A stretch of DNA of 64,000 nucleotides from Gracilibacillus orientalis (lineage in GTDB: Bacteria > Bacillota > Bacilli > Bacillales > Amphibacillaceae). The DNA lies in assembly GCF_900114645.1 (NCBI RefSeq), contig NZ_FOTR01000001.1:62001-126000 (forward strand), read 5' to 3'. The notes under the pieces were generated by a model. That model had not been told where the DNA came from. It searched no databases and saw only the letters and a list, made by a program, of their open reading frames with translations. Shown piece by piece: positions 52,842-62,135 of this stretch. A program made the position numbers and the translations under genes. Every line of letters begins with the position of its first letter. The first letter of the stretch is position 1.

Positions 52842-53651
52842 TTAATCGGAAATTTCTTCTAAATTGTCATCTTCTATGTTGGATGATAAATATTGCTGCA
52901 TTAATACAGCAATTGAAATCAAGACTGGTGGGTCATCTATTAGTGGCGGCCGTAATGTGACGTTTAGTTGTGGAGATTCTTGATGAGGCTGGACAATGAT
53001 AGGCTGCTTCAATTTCGCTCTAAGTGTTGATTCTGTTAATAATATTTCGGAACTATTCATCCCCATATTAACAGTAGTAGCAAGTAAATAATATGTCCCT
53101 GCTTTCACATTTTTAAATACAAATTCCCCTTCTGATTCAAGTATGGTTCCATACAAGGGTAATCCTTCAGGGATAGGTTTTGAAAATAAACCTACTAGTA
53201 TAATGCCATTAATCGGATAAGGCGAGGTAATCTTGCCTCTAACCGCTTGAATGGTATTTCTATTACATGCATTCAACGTTATATCATTTTTACATTGAAT
53301 TTGTTGCAGATGTTGCGTGACATCAGTTGTGGAGTGACGAAAGACAGACGGCGACACGCCTACTTTTTGCGTGAAACGAGTAGTGAAGGTGCCCAGGCTC
53401 TGTTGACCAATTTCCATTCCTATATCACGTATGGGTAAATTAGTTTGAATCAATAATTCTTTCGCTCTTTGTAAGCGGAGTGCAGCTAAATAGTAGTGTG
53501 GCGGTATACCGATTTGATCTTTGAATATTCTTGAAAAGTGATAGGGACTGTAAGCTACATGGTTTGCTACTTGATGGAGTGTGATCTCTTCATGTAAATT
53601 CAACTTGATGTATGTTATAGCAGCTTCAATTTCAGGAAAGTTATGAACCAT
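52842..53651 (-). CDS. AraC-family transcriptional regulator
   Basis: The 269-residue protein has its DNA-binding domain at the N-terminus: two helix-turn-helix units in EITLHQVANHVAYSPYHFSRIFKDQIGI and LPIRDIGMEIGQQSLGTFTTRFTQKVGVSPSVFR, about residues 17-107. The rest is beta-rich (YPINGIILVGLFSKPIPEG, FVFKNVKAGTYYLLATTV) and may bind a ligand. Such HTH-first AraC proteins are common in Bacillaceae. It sits between the pectate lyase gene and GMP reductase; regulation of either is not shown. Confidence 0.85.
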   Translation of the reverse strand: MVHNFPEIEAAITYIKLNLHEEITLHQVANHVAYSPYHFSRIFKDQIGIPPHYYLAALRLQRAKELLIQTNLPIRDIGMEIGQQSLGTFTTRFTQKVGVSPSVFRHSTTDVTQHLQQIQCKNDITLNACNRNTIQAVRGKITSPYPINGIILVGLFSKPIPEGLPLYGTILESEGEFVFKNVKAGTYYLLATTVNMGMNSSEILLTESTLRAKLKQPIIVQPHQESPQLNVTLRPPLIDDPPVLISIAVLMQQYLSSNIEDDNLEEISD

Positions 53652-53788
53652 AAAAACACCTCATGACTATTTTCTACCATTTTACTAAAATTACATGAGG
53701 GAATCTAGTGTAACTATCATCGGTCACGAGAAAAGATAGAATGAACATAGGCAAAGAGCTTGATGTACTTCATTCCTTACCAATAAAA

Positions 53789-53821
53789 AAGAAGAAACCC
53801 CAAAGTATTTTGAGGTTTCCG
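53789..53821 (-). terminator. terminator behind a gene remnant
   Basis: GGAAACCTCAAAA...TTTGGGGTTTC with TTCTTTTTT on the minus strand follows the remnant at 53.83-53.94 kb. Confidence 0.7.
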
Positions 53822-53826
53822 ATTCT

Positions 53827-53943
53827 TTAATATATATCTTTCCACTCATCGATATTATCCTGATCAAACTGGAATGGTTCTCCTAATAGGATTTCTATAC
53901 CATCATCACTTTCTGTTATTTCAAATGGCCCTTCAAGATATTA
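53827..53943 (-). pseudogene. unrecognised C-terminal gene remnant
   Basis: A stop-bounded stretch of about 38 codons reads LEGPFEITESDDGIEILLGE and then PFQFDQDNIDEWKDIY. It ends in a stop followed by an intrinsic terminator but has no start. It looks like the tail of a lost gene, possibly the C-terminus of a sugar-binding protein; the family is not certain. A rightward promoter for guaC now follows on the other strand. Confidence 0.45.
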
Positions 53944-53969
53944 CTAGCTTGTTAAAAATGACGTTTCCA

Positions 53970-53998
53970 TTGACATTTTTCTTTTTCTATATTATATT
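53970..53998 (+). promoter_or_regulatory. sigma-A promoter of guaC
   Basis: TTGACA, exactly 17 bases, then TATATT is a near-consensus sigma-A promoter 62 bases ahead of the guaC start. Confidence 0.8.
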
Positions 53999-54059
53999 AC
54001 CTAAGGCGAATATTTATGAACAACCACTACAAAAACATTCGTCTTCAGGAGTGATATAA

Positions 54060-55034
54060 ATGGAAAATGTATTTGATTACGAAGATATTCAATTAATTCC
54101 CGCGAAATGCATCGTAAATAGCCGTAATGAATGTGATACATCGATTCAGTTCGGAAAGCACACATTCCGTATTCCGGTTGTTCCTGCTAATATGCAGACA
54201 ATTATTGATGAAAAAATTGCTACTTTTTTAGCAGAACGTCATTATTTTTATGTGATGCACCGCTTTGAGCCAGAAACAAGAAAAGATTTTATTATATCTA
54301 TGAAGGAAAAGAAATTAATCGCTTCCATTAGTGTTGGTGTAAAAGATGAGGAATATAGTTTTATCGAAGAACTTGCGAATCAAGCACTCGTACCAGACTA
54401 TATAACCATTGACATTGCACACGGACATTCAAATGCAGTGATTGAAATGATTGAACATATTAAAAAACATTTACCTGACAGTTTTGTGATTGCAGGTAAT
54501 GTTGGTACTCCAGAAGCTGTCCGCGAATTGGAAAATGCAGGTGCTGATGCTACCAAAGTAGGAATCGGTCCCGGAAAAGTTTGTATCACTAAAGTTAAAA
54601 CAGGCTTTGGTACTGGTGGATGGCAACTAGCTGCATTAAGATGGTGTGCGAAAGCAGCAACGAAACCAATCATTGCAGATGGTGGTATTCGTACACATGG
54701 AGATATCGCCAAATCGATCCGTTTTGGCGCATCCATGGTAATGATCGGTTCTCTTTTTGCCGGTCATGAGGAATCACCAGGTACGACGGTAGAAGAAGAT
54801 GGCAAGCTGTACAAAGAATACTTTGGCTCCGCATCTGAATATCAAAAAGGTGAAAAGAAAAATGTGGAAGGCAAAAAAATGTATGTAGAGTATAAAGGCG
54901 AACTCCAAGATACATTGACAGAAATGGAGCAAGACCTGCAATCATCTATTTCCTACGCAGGTGGAAAAACATTAAACGGTATCCGTACTGTGGATTATGT
55001 GGTAGTAAAAAACTCTATTTTTAATGGGGATTAA
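54060..55034 (+). CDS. guaC: GMP reductase
   Basis: The 324-residue enzyme reduces GMP to IMP with NADPH in purine salvage. It is an IMPDH-like barrel with the catalytic Cys in [17 protein letters not shown] near 171-187, [27 protein letters not shown] near 205-231 and the C-terminal YVEYKGEL. Length and motifs fit Bacillus GuaC rather than IMPDH, which has CBS domains. It is monocistronic with its own promoter and terminator. Confidence 0.95.
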   Translation: MENVFDYEDIQLIPAKCIVNSRNECDTSIQFGKHTFRIPVVPANMQTIIDEKIATFLAERHYFYVMHRFEPETRKDFIISMKEKKLIASISVGVKDEEYSFIEELANQALVPDYITIDIAHGHSNAVIEMIEHIKKHLPDSFVIAGNVGTPEAVRELENAGADATKVGIGPGKVCITKVKTGFGTGGWQLAALRWCAKAATKPIIADGGIRTHGDIAKSIRFGASMVMIGSLFAGHEESPGTTVEEDGKLYKEYFGSASEYQKGEKKNVEGKKMYVEYKGELQDTLTEMEQDLQSSISYAGGKTLNGIRTVDYVVVKNSIFNGD

Positions 55035-55037
55035 TAA

Positions 55038-55073
55038 GCAAGCACACCTGTAACTAAGGTGTGCTTCTTTTTT
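55038..55073 (+). terminator. terminator of guaC
   Basis: AAGCACACCT/AGGTGTGCTT with TCTTTTTTAC follows the stop. Confidence 0.95.
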
Positions 55074-55425
55074 ACTGAAGAATTGCTGCAGAATCTAAAA
55101 TCTCTTTTACTTTTGAAGATCATGAAAAAAGTAATATCCCCACCCAAATGTACGATGAAACTTCCCACTTTTGCAAACTACAACTGGTATCTAAAAAGCG
55201 AGTAATGTCAAGAATCTCTTAACCCCATTTTAACCACTGTTCAATTAATAATTAAAAACGGAAGTGTTTTCCAACACCGAATAGTTATATTTGCCTATTT
55301 TTTTAAATAAATTGAAGGATATCACCATTAAGATGACGAATTATAAATATAAATAAGTAAAAAGTAACAATTAAACAATTATTTTATAGTTATTTAGAAT
55401 TATCCTGCATTAAACTTTAGATGAA
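55074..55425. other. intergenic tract, no gene seen
   Basis: About 350 AT-rich bases between the guaC terminator and the PilZ gene hold no reading frame with a ribosome site. The PilZ promoter should lie in the last part, but no clear -35/-10 pair can be singled out. Confidence 0.5.
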
Positions 55426-55974
55426 ATGGAGGTGTTTACTATTGAACTGATTGTCATTTCTCAAATTATCACATCTGTAATTGCTCTTATTGTTATCTTT
55501 GCATTTTATTATAGGTATTTAAAACGGAAGGAGTCTAAAAGGATTTCTCGTACTTCTACTGATTCTGAAAAATCTGAGCCTAACGCACGAGATCATTTTC
55601 GAATCACTCTATATCAACAACCCTGTTTAATTACTCTCATACACTTGGAAAATCCTCATCTCTCACAACTAAAAAACAAACAATTTTATGGCTATGTGGA
55701 TAATGTCAGTACTAGTGGTTTAAAGTTTCTATGTAATTTTAATTTTCCAGTAAAAGATCGAGTCATGATCAAATTAAATATTTCAGTCAAATCGTACCAT
55801 TTCACTTTAAAAGGAGAAATTATTCGAAAAGAGGAACATAGACAAAATAAACAAATAGCGTACGGCGTTCTATTTGAAAACATGACAGAGAAAGAAAAAA
55901 TTCGTATCACTAAAGTATTAAATAAAGTGATGATGGAAAAGAAGAAAAAATCAATTAGGTATGGAGTACGTTGA
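55426..55974 (+). CDS. membrane-anchored PilZ-domain c-di-GMP receptor
   Basis: The 182-residue protein has one N-terminal membrane segment (ISQIITSVIALIVIFAFYYRYL) and a PilZ domain. Both c-di-GMP motifs are seen: RDHFR (RxxxR) near 55-59 and DNVSTSGLKF ([D/N]xSxxG) near 92-101, so it should bind c-di-GMP. The start is odd. The ATG lies inside the ATGGAGGTG that looks like the Shine-Dalgarno, and the best-spaced in-frame codon after it is ATT at 55441. A GTG at 55432 is another option. It pairs functionally with the EAL and HD-GYP proteins of the window. Confidence 0.8.
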   Translation: MEVFTIELIVISQIITSVIALIVIFAFYYRYLKRKESKRISRTSTDSEKSEPNARDHFRITLYQQPCLITLIHLENPHLSQLKNKQFYGYVDNVSTSGLKFLCNFNFPVKDRVMIKLNISVKSYHFTLKGEIIRKEEHRQNKQIAYGVLFENMTEKEKIRITKVLNKVMMEKKKKSIRYGVR

Positions 55975-55983
55975 AATTAGTCA

Positions 55984-56017
55984 AAAAGAGGAGTTACCAC
56001 TTGAGAATGGCAACTCC
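55984..56017. terminator. terminator between PilZ and copZ genes
   Basis: GGAGTTgCCA/TGGtAACTCC is followed by TCTTTTTG on the minus strand; it ends the copper operon. Confidence 0.75.
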
Positions 56018-56032
56018 CCCCATTATTTCTAC

Positions 56033-56239
56033 TTATACAATATCATAGCCTTGCCCCTCTACTGCTTCTTGCATTGCTTCAATCGTTACATTTGCTTCTT
56101 CATAAGATATATTCACTGTACCTTCTTCTAGATTTACTTCTGCGTTGGATACACCTGCTAATTCTTGTAATGCTCCCTCTACAGATACTTTACAATGACC
56201 ACATGTCATCCCTTGTACTTTTAATGTTGTTTGTGCCAT
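56033..56239 (-). CDS. copZ: copper chaperone
   Basis: The 68-residue ferredoxin-like HMA protein has the Cu(I) site GMTCGHCKVSV near 10-20. It delivers copper to CopA, encoded 30 bases upstream in the same operon. Confidence 0.95.
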   Translation of the reverse strand: MAQTTLKVQGMTCGHCKVSVEGALQELAGVSNAEVNLEEGTVNISYEEANVTIEAMQEAVEGQGYDIV

Positions 56240-56269
56240 TTATATCTCTCCTTTTCAGTTTTATTGCGT

Positions 56270-58639
56270 TTATATTTTCACTCTTTTCAATCGTAGAGCA
56301 TTTGTTACAACACTTACAGAACTAAATGCCATTGCTGCACCGGCAATCCATGGTGCTAATAAACCAGCTGCTGCAATCGGAATACCAACACTATTATAAG
56401 CAAATGCCCAAAATAAGTTTTGACGAATATTACGAATCGTTGCATGACTTAATTTAATAGCTTTTGGTATCAATAATAATTCGCCACCTAAAATGGTAAC
56501 ATCAGCTGCTTCGATTGCCACTTCTGTACCAGTTCCAATTGCAATTCCGATATCTGAAATCGCTAATGCGGGTGCATCATTAATACCATCACCTACCATC
56601 GCCACGGTTTTACCTTGTAATTGAACTTCTTTTACTTTATCCGCTTTTTGTTCTGGCAATACTTCCGCAAACACCTGGTCAATATCAACCTGCTTTGCGA
56701 TTGCTTGAGCAGTGGTTTCATTATCACCAGTTAACATGATTACTTCTAAGTCTTGTGCTTTCAATTGCTGGATTGCTTCAATAGCAGTAGGTTTTATTGT
56801 ATCTGCAACAGCTATCACACCCGTAAGCTCTCCATCTACAGCAATTAACATTGCAGTTTTACCATGTTCTTCATAACTTTTTAATGTCTCTTCCTCTTCT
56901 TTCGTTTCGATACCATTATCTTGGAGTAATTTTCGATTACCAACTACAATGGCTTTTTTGTTCACTTTTGCTTTTATACCATGCCCGGGTATTGTTTCAA
57001 ATGAATCAGCTTTATCTAATTGAAGTTGTTTCACTTCAGCATACGTGACTATAGCTTCTGCTAACGGATGCTCGGAACCCTTTTCAGCACTGGCAAGTAA
57101 TTGCAACGAATTTTCATCTCCGGTAAAATCGGTCACTTCCGGATTTCCTTTCGTTAATGTACCCGTTTTATCAAAGATAATTGCATCCAGCTGATGAGTT
57201 TTCTCCAGGTGTTCCCCACCTTTAAAAAGGATACCTGATTCTGCTGCTTTTCCTGTACCAACCATAATCGATGTCGGTGTAGCAAGACCTAATGCACATG
57301 GACAAGCAATTACTAGCACAGCAATTGTAGCTACTAGCGATGCCTCTATATTTCCTGGAGATACAAGTGTTATCCAGATAAGAAAAGTGATGACCGCAAT
57401 GCCTACCACTATCTGCACGAAATAACCTGAAATCACATCTGCCAGACGTTGGATTGGTGCTTTGGATCCTTGTGCATCCTCTACAGCTTTAATAATCGAA
57501 GCTAATGCAGTATCTTTACCTACCTTAGTTGCTTCCATTGTTATCGATCCGTTCTTATTCATTGTTGAACCGATAACCGTATCGTCGGTTGTTTTCTCAA
57601 TCGGAATGGATTCCCCTGTTATCATTGATTCGTCTACTGCAGTCTGACCATCCATAACGATACCATCAACAGGTATTTTTTCACCAGGTTTAACAATTAG
57701 TTGTTCACCAACTTTTACTTGTTCAATTGGAATCATTACTTCCTTGTTGTCACGAAACACTCTTGCTTCTTTTGCTTGTAAATGAAGTAATTTCGAAATC
57801 GCCATCGTTGTTTTACTTTTGGCAGCAACTTCTAAATATTTTCCGAAAAGGATAAGTGTAATGATAACTGCACTTGTTTCAAAATAAAGATGAGGTGTAC
57901 TGCTCATCAGCATTTCATATACACTATAAAAATAAGCTGCACTAGTGCCTAAAGCAACTAATACATCCATATTTGCCGTTTTGTTTCGTAAGTTTTTATA
58001 AGCACCTCGATAGAATTGCCAACCAATAATAAATTGAACAGGTGTAGCTAATACAAATTGGAACCAAGGATTCATGAATATACTAGGTATACGTATGTTA
58101 AATAAGTGAATAAGCATTGTTGCAAAAAGCGGTAAGGTCAATATGACAGAAATAATTAGCTTTTGCTTCATTTTTTGACGTTGTTTTTCTTTTTGTGAAT
58201 CTTGTTCCTGATTATCTGCCTTTCGTTGTGCATCGTACCCTAGTTTCTGAATCCGACTGATCATATCTGCTTCTTCAATAAAAGAAGGATTGTATTCAAC
58301 AGAGGCACTTTCTGTCGCCAGATTAACCGTCGCTTCTTGAATGCCTGCTTGTTTGTTTAATACTTTTTCAATACGATTAGAGCAAGCGGCACATGTCATG
58401 CCATATACATCAAAATCGATTCGTTCTGCCTGAACCCAATACCCGAGCTTTTCAATTTTTGCTTGGATGTCTTCCATTTTCACATTTTCTGGATCATAAG
58501 TTACACTAGCTTTTTCTGTTGTTAAGTTAACTTGTGCATCTAAACCTTCCGTTTTGTTCAGCACTTTTTCAATGCGATTCGAACAGGCAGCACATGTCAT
58601 TCCCGTTATGCCTAAAGTTATTTTTTTTTCGTCACTCAT
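56270..58639 (-). CDS. copA: copper-exporting P1B-type ATPase
   Basis: The 789-residue pump has two N-terminal HMA domains ([10 protein letters not shown] near 13 and near 80), eight membrane helices, the CPC copper channel motif in [15 protein letters not shown], the phosphorylation site DKTGTLTKG and the hinge [10 protein letters not shown]. It exports Cu(I). It is the middle gene of csoR-copA-copZ, 13 bases behind csoR. Confidence 0.96.
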   Translation of the reverse strand: MSDEKKITLGITGMTCAACSNRIEKVLNKTEGLDAQVNLTTEKASVTYDPENVKMEDIQAKIEKLGYWVQAERIDFDVYGMTCAACSNRIEKVLNKQAGIQEATVNLATESASVEYNPSFIEEADMISRIQKLGYDAQRKADNQEQDSQKEKQRQKMKQKLIISVILTLPLFATMLIHLFNIRIPSIFMNPWFQFVLATPVQFIIGWQFYRGAYKNLRNKTANMDVLVALGTSAAYFYSVYEMLMSSTPHLYFETSAVIITLILFGKYLEVAAKSKTTMAISKLLHLQAKEARVFRDNKEVMIPIEQVKVGEQLIVKPGEKIPVDGIVMDGQTAVDESMITGESIPIEKTTDDTVIGSTMNKNGSITMEATKVGKDTALASIIKAVEDAQGSKAPIQRLADVISGYFVQIVVGIAVITFLIWITLVSPGNIEASLVATIAVLVIACPCALGLATPTSIMVGTGKAAESGILFKGGEHLEKTHQLDAIIFDKTGTLTKGNPEVTDFTGDENSLQLLASAEKGSEHPLAEAIVTYAEVKQLQLDKADSFETIPGHGIKAKVNKKAIVVGNRKLLQDNGIETKEEEETLKSYEEHGKTAMLIAVDGELTGVIAVADTIKPTAIEAIQQLKAQDLEVIMLTGDNETTAQAIAKQVDIDQVFAEVLPEQKADKVKEVQLQGKTVAMVGDGINDAPALAISDIGIAIGTGTEVAIEAADVTILGGELLLIPKAIKLSHATIRNIRQNLFWAFAYNSVGIPIAAAGLLAPWIAGAAMAFSSVSVVTNALRLKRVKI

Positions 58640-58652
58640 AAACTGACCTCCT

Positions 58653-58961
58653 TTATTTGGAGAATTGTTTCATTACTTCCATCAACTCTTCAATCGTTTC
58701 ATCACCATCCCCAGAAAGAATAGCGTCACTGACACAATGTTTGATATGTCTTTCCGTGATGGAATAGCCTACTTTTTTTAGTGCAGCATTAATCGCACTT
58801 ATTTGTACAAGGACGTCTACACAATAACGATCTTCTTCAATCATTTTTTGTATACCACGAACCTGACCCTCTATTCGTTTTAAACGATTAACGGTAGTTT
58901 GAATTTCATCTTTCGATCTCGGTTTACTTGGGTGTTGGTGCAAGGATTCATTCACATTCAT
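58653..58961 (-). CDS. csoR: copper-sensing repressor
   Basis: The 102-residue helical repressor is of the CsoR/RcnR (DUF156) family. The Cu(I) ligands fit C in [10 protein letters not shown], then H and C in [12 protein letters not shown]. With copper bound it leaves the operator and frees copA-copZ. ATG after GTG is chosen for spacing from GGAAGGGA. It heads the operon. Confidence 0.95.
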   Translation of the reverse strand: MNVNESLHQHPSKPRSKDEIQTTVNRLKRIEGQVRGIQKMIEEDRYCVDVLVQISAINAALKKVGYSITERHIKHCVSDAILSGDGDETIEELMEVMKQFSK

Positions 58962-58988
58962 CACATCCCTTCCTTATCTCTAACTATA

Positions 58989-59007
58989 CTATACCCCCCT
59001 TAGGTAT
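58989..59007. promoter_or_regulatory. CsoR operator candidate
   Basis: TATACC-CCCCTTA-GGTATA is an inverted repeat with the C-rich centre of known CsoR sites, 28 bases upstream of csoR. Confidence 0.75.
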
Positions 59008-59059
59008 AATAAGTCAACTTATATGTTTTAAAAAATGAATATACATTATTTTGTACATC

Positions 59060-59716
59060 CTAAACAGGGTCTATTATTGATTTATCATTATTACTCGGAT
59101 TATTTACTTTTTTGGAAACAGGGTAGGCTTTCATTATAGAAGAATCGAGCGGTACCAGGAGACTCTTTAAGAAAGTTTTATCAGTGATGGTGGGATCAAT
59201 CCAATTATTTTGGTTCTTTTCTTGTAAAATAACAGGCATCCTGTCATGTATCGATTGCATTAGGTGATTTGGTTTTGTTGTTAAAATCGTACAAGTGACC
59301 AGTTCTTGGTCTCTCTTTATCCATCGATCCCATAATCCCGCAAAAGTAAACAAACGACCATCGTTAACGGTAATTCGATATGGTTGCTTATCCTTCTCTT
59401 TTCTTTTCCATTCATAAAAACTATCTGCCACAATTAAACAGCGTCTACGTGATAATAATCGTTTGAAAGAAGGCTTTTCATCAACTGTTTCACTTCTTGC
59501 ATTAATCATCTTGCTTCCAATTTTTAAGTCTTTGGCCCAGCTTGGCACTAGTCCCCATTGTAAATATCCAGATTTTCTTCCTTCTTTTGTACCTACAATA
59601 GATAGCACTTGTTGCGTTGGAGCTATATTATAACTCGGTTCAAATTCTGTTAATGCAATACCTAATTCACTTTCCAACACTTCTATCGATGTATCTAAGG
59701 TAAATCTACCACACAA
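59060..59716 (-). CDS. SOS response-associated peptidase, HMCES/YedK type
   Basis: The enzyme crosslinks to abasic sites in single-stranded DNA through Cys2. A longer frame reads MIKLCGRFTL, but a TTG start at 59716, six bases behind AGGTGATC, gives M-CGRFTL with the catalytic Cys at position 2. Other residues are EPSYNIAPTQ, WGLVPSWAKD, INARSETV and the active-site His in HDRMPVIL. The product then has 218 residues, normal for the family. Confidence 0.93.
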   Translation of the reverse strand: MCGRFTLDTSIEVLESELGIALTEFEPSYNIAPTQQVLSIVGTKEGRKSGYLQWGLVPSWAKDLKIGSKMINARSETVDEKPSFKRLLSRRRCLIVADSFYEWKRKEKDKQPYRITVNDGRLFTFAGLWDRWIKRDQELVTCTILTTKPNHLMQSIHDRMPVILQEKNQNNWIDPTITDKTFLKSLLVPLDSSIMKAYPVSKKVNNPSNNDKSIIDPV

Positions 59717-59948
59717 TTTGATCACCTCATATTAGAAAATAGGGCATTTCTCCTGTTCATATTCGTTATTTCGGCATTTCCCAGGAAATATGCTTATAAT
59801 TAGTATACTATTTTTTCCATTCTTTATAAGCTCCTTGAGCATTAATAGGTATTAGTACTCAAAAAGTATAATCAATGTTTAATCACACTCATAACGGTAA
59901 GAGGTTAACTAGAAATGATTATACTAAAAAAGGAGCGTGTAACACTTT

Positions 59949-60755
59949 ATGGATATCAATAAAGAGATTAAAAAATTAGAAAGTGTTAATTTAGAAAAAC
60001 CTCAACGCGTATTTAGTATGTACTTAAACACTGATCAATCTGATCCTGAACAACAAGGTAGCAAATGGAAACTGCATGTAAAAAACGGATTGAATAGTTT
60101 TGAAAATTATCTGCAAAAAGATGGTGATAGTGAAGAAAAACGAAATTATTGGGCAGTGAAAGAAATGGTTGAGAAATATATGCATGATAATGAACACAAC
60201 TTGGCAAAAAGTGTTGTGATTTTCGCAACAGGTGATAAATCAATTTGGTTTGCTGAAAAATTTCAAATGCCTGTTGAAACAGAATTCTGTTGGGAAGAAA
60301 CACCAAAATTAGACCAGATTAAAGAAATGATCCATCAGTTTCCGGAAACAGGTATCATCCTTACTCAGAAAGAATCAATAAAAATATTGGACACTGAACT
60401 AGGGACCTTAAAAGATTCTAGATTTTATGAATTAGACCTTGATACGGAAGATTGGAGGGAACATACAGGACCACATCGAGCTCAGCCATCGATGGGCTCT
60501 GGTGGAAAGAATACAAAACAAGAACAATTCGAAGCACGTTTTGAAGCAAACCGCTATCGTTGGTATAAAAGTATCGCTACGACAATTGACAAATTAGCTA
60601 AAAATAAAGAATGGAAAAAAATTATTATAGTTGGTCATAAGGAAGAAGCGGAAGATTTATCTGGTAATATGAATAAAGAAATAACTAAAGTGATTCCTAA
60701 GAACATGTTAGAACAAGAGAAAATGAAGGTAATCAATGAGGCTGTCTTCAGCTAA
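59949..60755 (+). CDS. aeRF1/VLRF1-type release-factor-like protein
   Basis: The 268-residue protein matches bacterial aeRF1-like proteins of the VLRF1 group: RVFSMYLNTDQSDPEQQGSKW near 20-40, VVIFATGDKSIWFAEKFQMP near 90 and HTGPHRAQPSMGSGGKNTKQEQFEARFEANRYRWYK near 172. The GGQ of true release factors is not present; the loop reads GSGGKNTKQEQ. Relatives act on stalled ribosomes or peptidyl-tRNA; activity here is inference. A terminator follows. Confidence 0.75.
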   Translation: MDINKEIKKLESVNLEKPQRVFSMYLNTDQSDPEQQGSKWKLHVKNGLNSFENYLQKDGDSEEKRNYWAVKEMVEKYMHDNEHNLAKSVVIFATGDKSIWFAEKFQMPVETEFCWEETPKLDQIKEMIHQFPETGIILTQKESIKILDTELGTLKDSRFYELDLDTEDWREHTGPHRAQPSMGSGGKNTKQEQFEARFEANRYRWYKSIATTIDKLAKNKEWKKIIIVGHKEEAEDLSGNMNKEITKVIPKNMLEQEKMKVINEAVFS

Positions 60756-60760
60756 AAAAT

Positions 60761-60785
60761 CGAGCTCGTAAGCTCGTTTTTTTAT
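60761..60785 (+). terminator. terminator of the aeRF1-like gene
   Basis: CGAGCT/AGCTCG with a loop of CGTA and a run of seven T follows the stop by a few bases. Confidence 0.9.
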
Positions 60786-60797
60786 ATCTTGTAAAAC

Positions 60798-61982
60798 TTA
60801 AGTTGAAGCAGATTTTTTCTTTTTTCTAATGGAATAAATCAATAAACTTATCATTAGAATAAATTGAGCAACGATTACCAGTGCATCCCAGAAGAATGGA
60901 TTCCCAACCGGGTTCATTAAGTGTGGTAATGTATTAACCATTAAATAAATCATTTGCGGAATGAAATAAATTATAAATAAACTCATTGTTAATAAAACCC
61001 CGATGAAGGTAAATACACCATACAATTTAACTATTTTTTCTTCCCCTTCAAAAGTAGTGGTAGTTTTATCTACTTTGACAAATGGTACCCACTTTGCCAA
61101 GTAATTTTTTCCGTTTTCCATTAAATTATAGCAACCTGTTACATTTTCTACTAGGTAATATAAATCTGTCTTCATATAAAAACAGCACTGATAAATGGTT
61201 TTGATTAATATATCAAGAACCACTAAGGATAATATTCCGTTAATAATGAACTGATCAATAGGTACTATCAGTTTAATTAATAAAACTATAGTTAAGATCA
61301 CTTGATCTATGAACATACCACCTAAAAATAATAGATTCCTTTGTTTAGAGGGAAGTTTCCAAGCTGCCGTTAGGTCTGTTTCTACAACTATTAAAAACAA
61401 ACGATTACCTATTTGAACATTTGCCGGTAAGTCATAGGATCTTATAGCTAAGATATGACCAAATTCATGCAAAGTGATTAAAATTAATGATAACAGCATA
61501 TAAGTCAAGATGTTTAATACCATAGAATCGAATAAAAATATGTCTGTATAAGTAGGTAGCAATTCGGTGTAGATAGCAAAGATACTAAGATTGAATACAA
61601 TAAGTATAATAAATACGTGGACAGTAAGTCGATTAAAAAATAATGCGGCAAAAGTAGATGAAATGCTTGTAAAACCTGTTGCTGACTGATCTTTTGTACG
61701 AGTGATTATTTCCTTACCGTTGACCTCTTTCACAAGACCTAAATCGATTAACTGCTGTAGAAAATCTAATAAATCAACCTCTTCTTCTTTGTAATTTTCA
61801 ATCAATTGTTCTTCAATAGTTGCCAACGATTCATGATTATTAATTTTCTCTATTGCCTCTATGCAAATTTCGGGCATTTCAAAAAATTCACCAGAATTAG
61901 GGTTTTCTACTATAAAATGATTCCTATCTTTTCTAATTTTTAGAGGTTGTAAGCTTATTTGAGATTCTAAGCTTATTTTCAT
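60798..61982 (-). CDS. M50-type membrane zinc metalloprotease with PqqD-like N-terminus
   Basis: The 394-residue protein has a soluble PqqD/RRE-like N-terminal domain (about 15-95: NPNSGEFFEMPEICIEAIEKI, then DLLDFLQQLIDLGLV), then about eight membrane segments. The M50 zinc motif HEFGH is at 172-176 and a third ligand is likely Asp273 in MKTDLYYL. Similar proteins, such as YydH, occur with ribosomally made peptides and are thought to cut them. A 21-residue Cys/Trp peptide gene lies 70 bases upstream in the same orientation, separated by a hairpin. AGGGGGGGA precedes the start. Peptide processing or export is inferred. Confidence 0.82.
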   Translation of the reverse strand: MKISLESQISLQPLKIRKDRNHFIVENPNSGEFFEMPEICIEAIEKINNHESLATIEEQLIENYKEEEVDLLDFLQQLIDLGLVKEVNGKEIITRTKDQSATGFTSISSTFAALFFNRLTVHVFIILIVFNLSIFAIYTELLPTYTDIFLFDSMVLNILTYMLLSLILITLHEFGHILAIRSYDLPANVQIGNRLFLIVVETDLTAAWKLPSKQRNLLFLGGMFIDQVILTIVLLIKLIVPIDQFIINGILSLVVLDILIKTIYQCCFYMKTDLYYLVENVTGCYNLMENGKNYLAKWVPFVKVDKTTTTFEGEEKIVKLYGVFTFIGVLLTMSLFIIYFIPQMIYLMVNTLPHLMNPVGNPFFWDALVIVAQFILMISLLIYSIRKKKKSAST

Positions 61983-62010
61983 TATTGTCCCCCCCTGTAC
62001 TTAGTCCTAA

Positions 62011-62039
62011 AAGAAAAGGATGCTATTAAACTAGCATCC
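62011..62039 (-). terminator. attenuating hairpin between peptide and protease genes
   Basis: GGATGCTA/TAGCATCC with a six-base loop is followed by TTTTCTTTTA on the minus strand. It lies 13 bases after the peptide stop and 29 before the protease start, so it should limit protease relative to peptide transcripts. Confidence 0.75.
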
Positions 62040-62051
62040 AACAGACGAAAA

Positions 62052-62117
62052 TTACATAAAAATGCACCACCAACAATGATCAGTAGCACGTAATTTGTTT
62101 AATTTTTTTACCTTCAT
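62052..62117 (-). CDS. 21-residue Cys/Trp-rich candidate precursor peptide
   Basis: An ATG eight bases behind GGGAGG opens a 21-codon frame. The N-terminal half is basic (MKVKKLNKLR) and the C-terminal half is ATDHCWWCIFM, with two cysteines around a Trp pair. The gene lies between the HD-GYP gene (18 bases) and the PqqD-like/M50 metalloprotease gene, all leftward, with an attenuating hairpin behind it. This is the layout of a ribosomal peptide with its maturation protease. It is too short for usual gene callers. No known peptide family is recognised; no radical SAM or other modifying enzyme is seen here. Confidence 0.65.
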   Translation of the reverse strand: MKVKKLNKLRATDHCWWCIFM

Positions 62118-62135
62118 TATTTAAACCTCCCTTCA

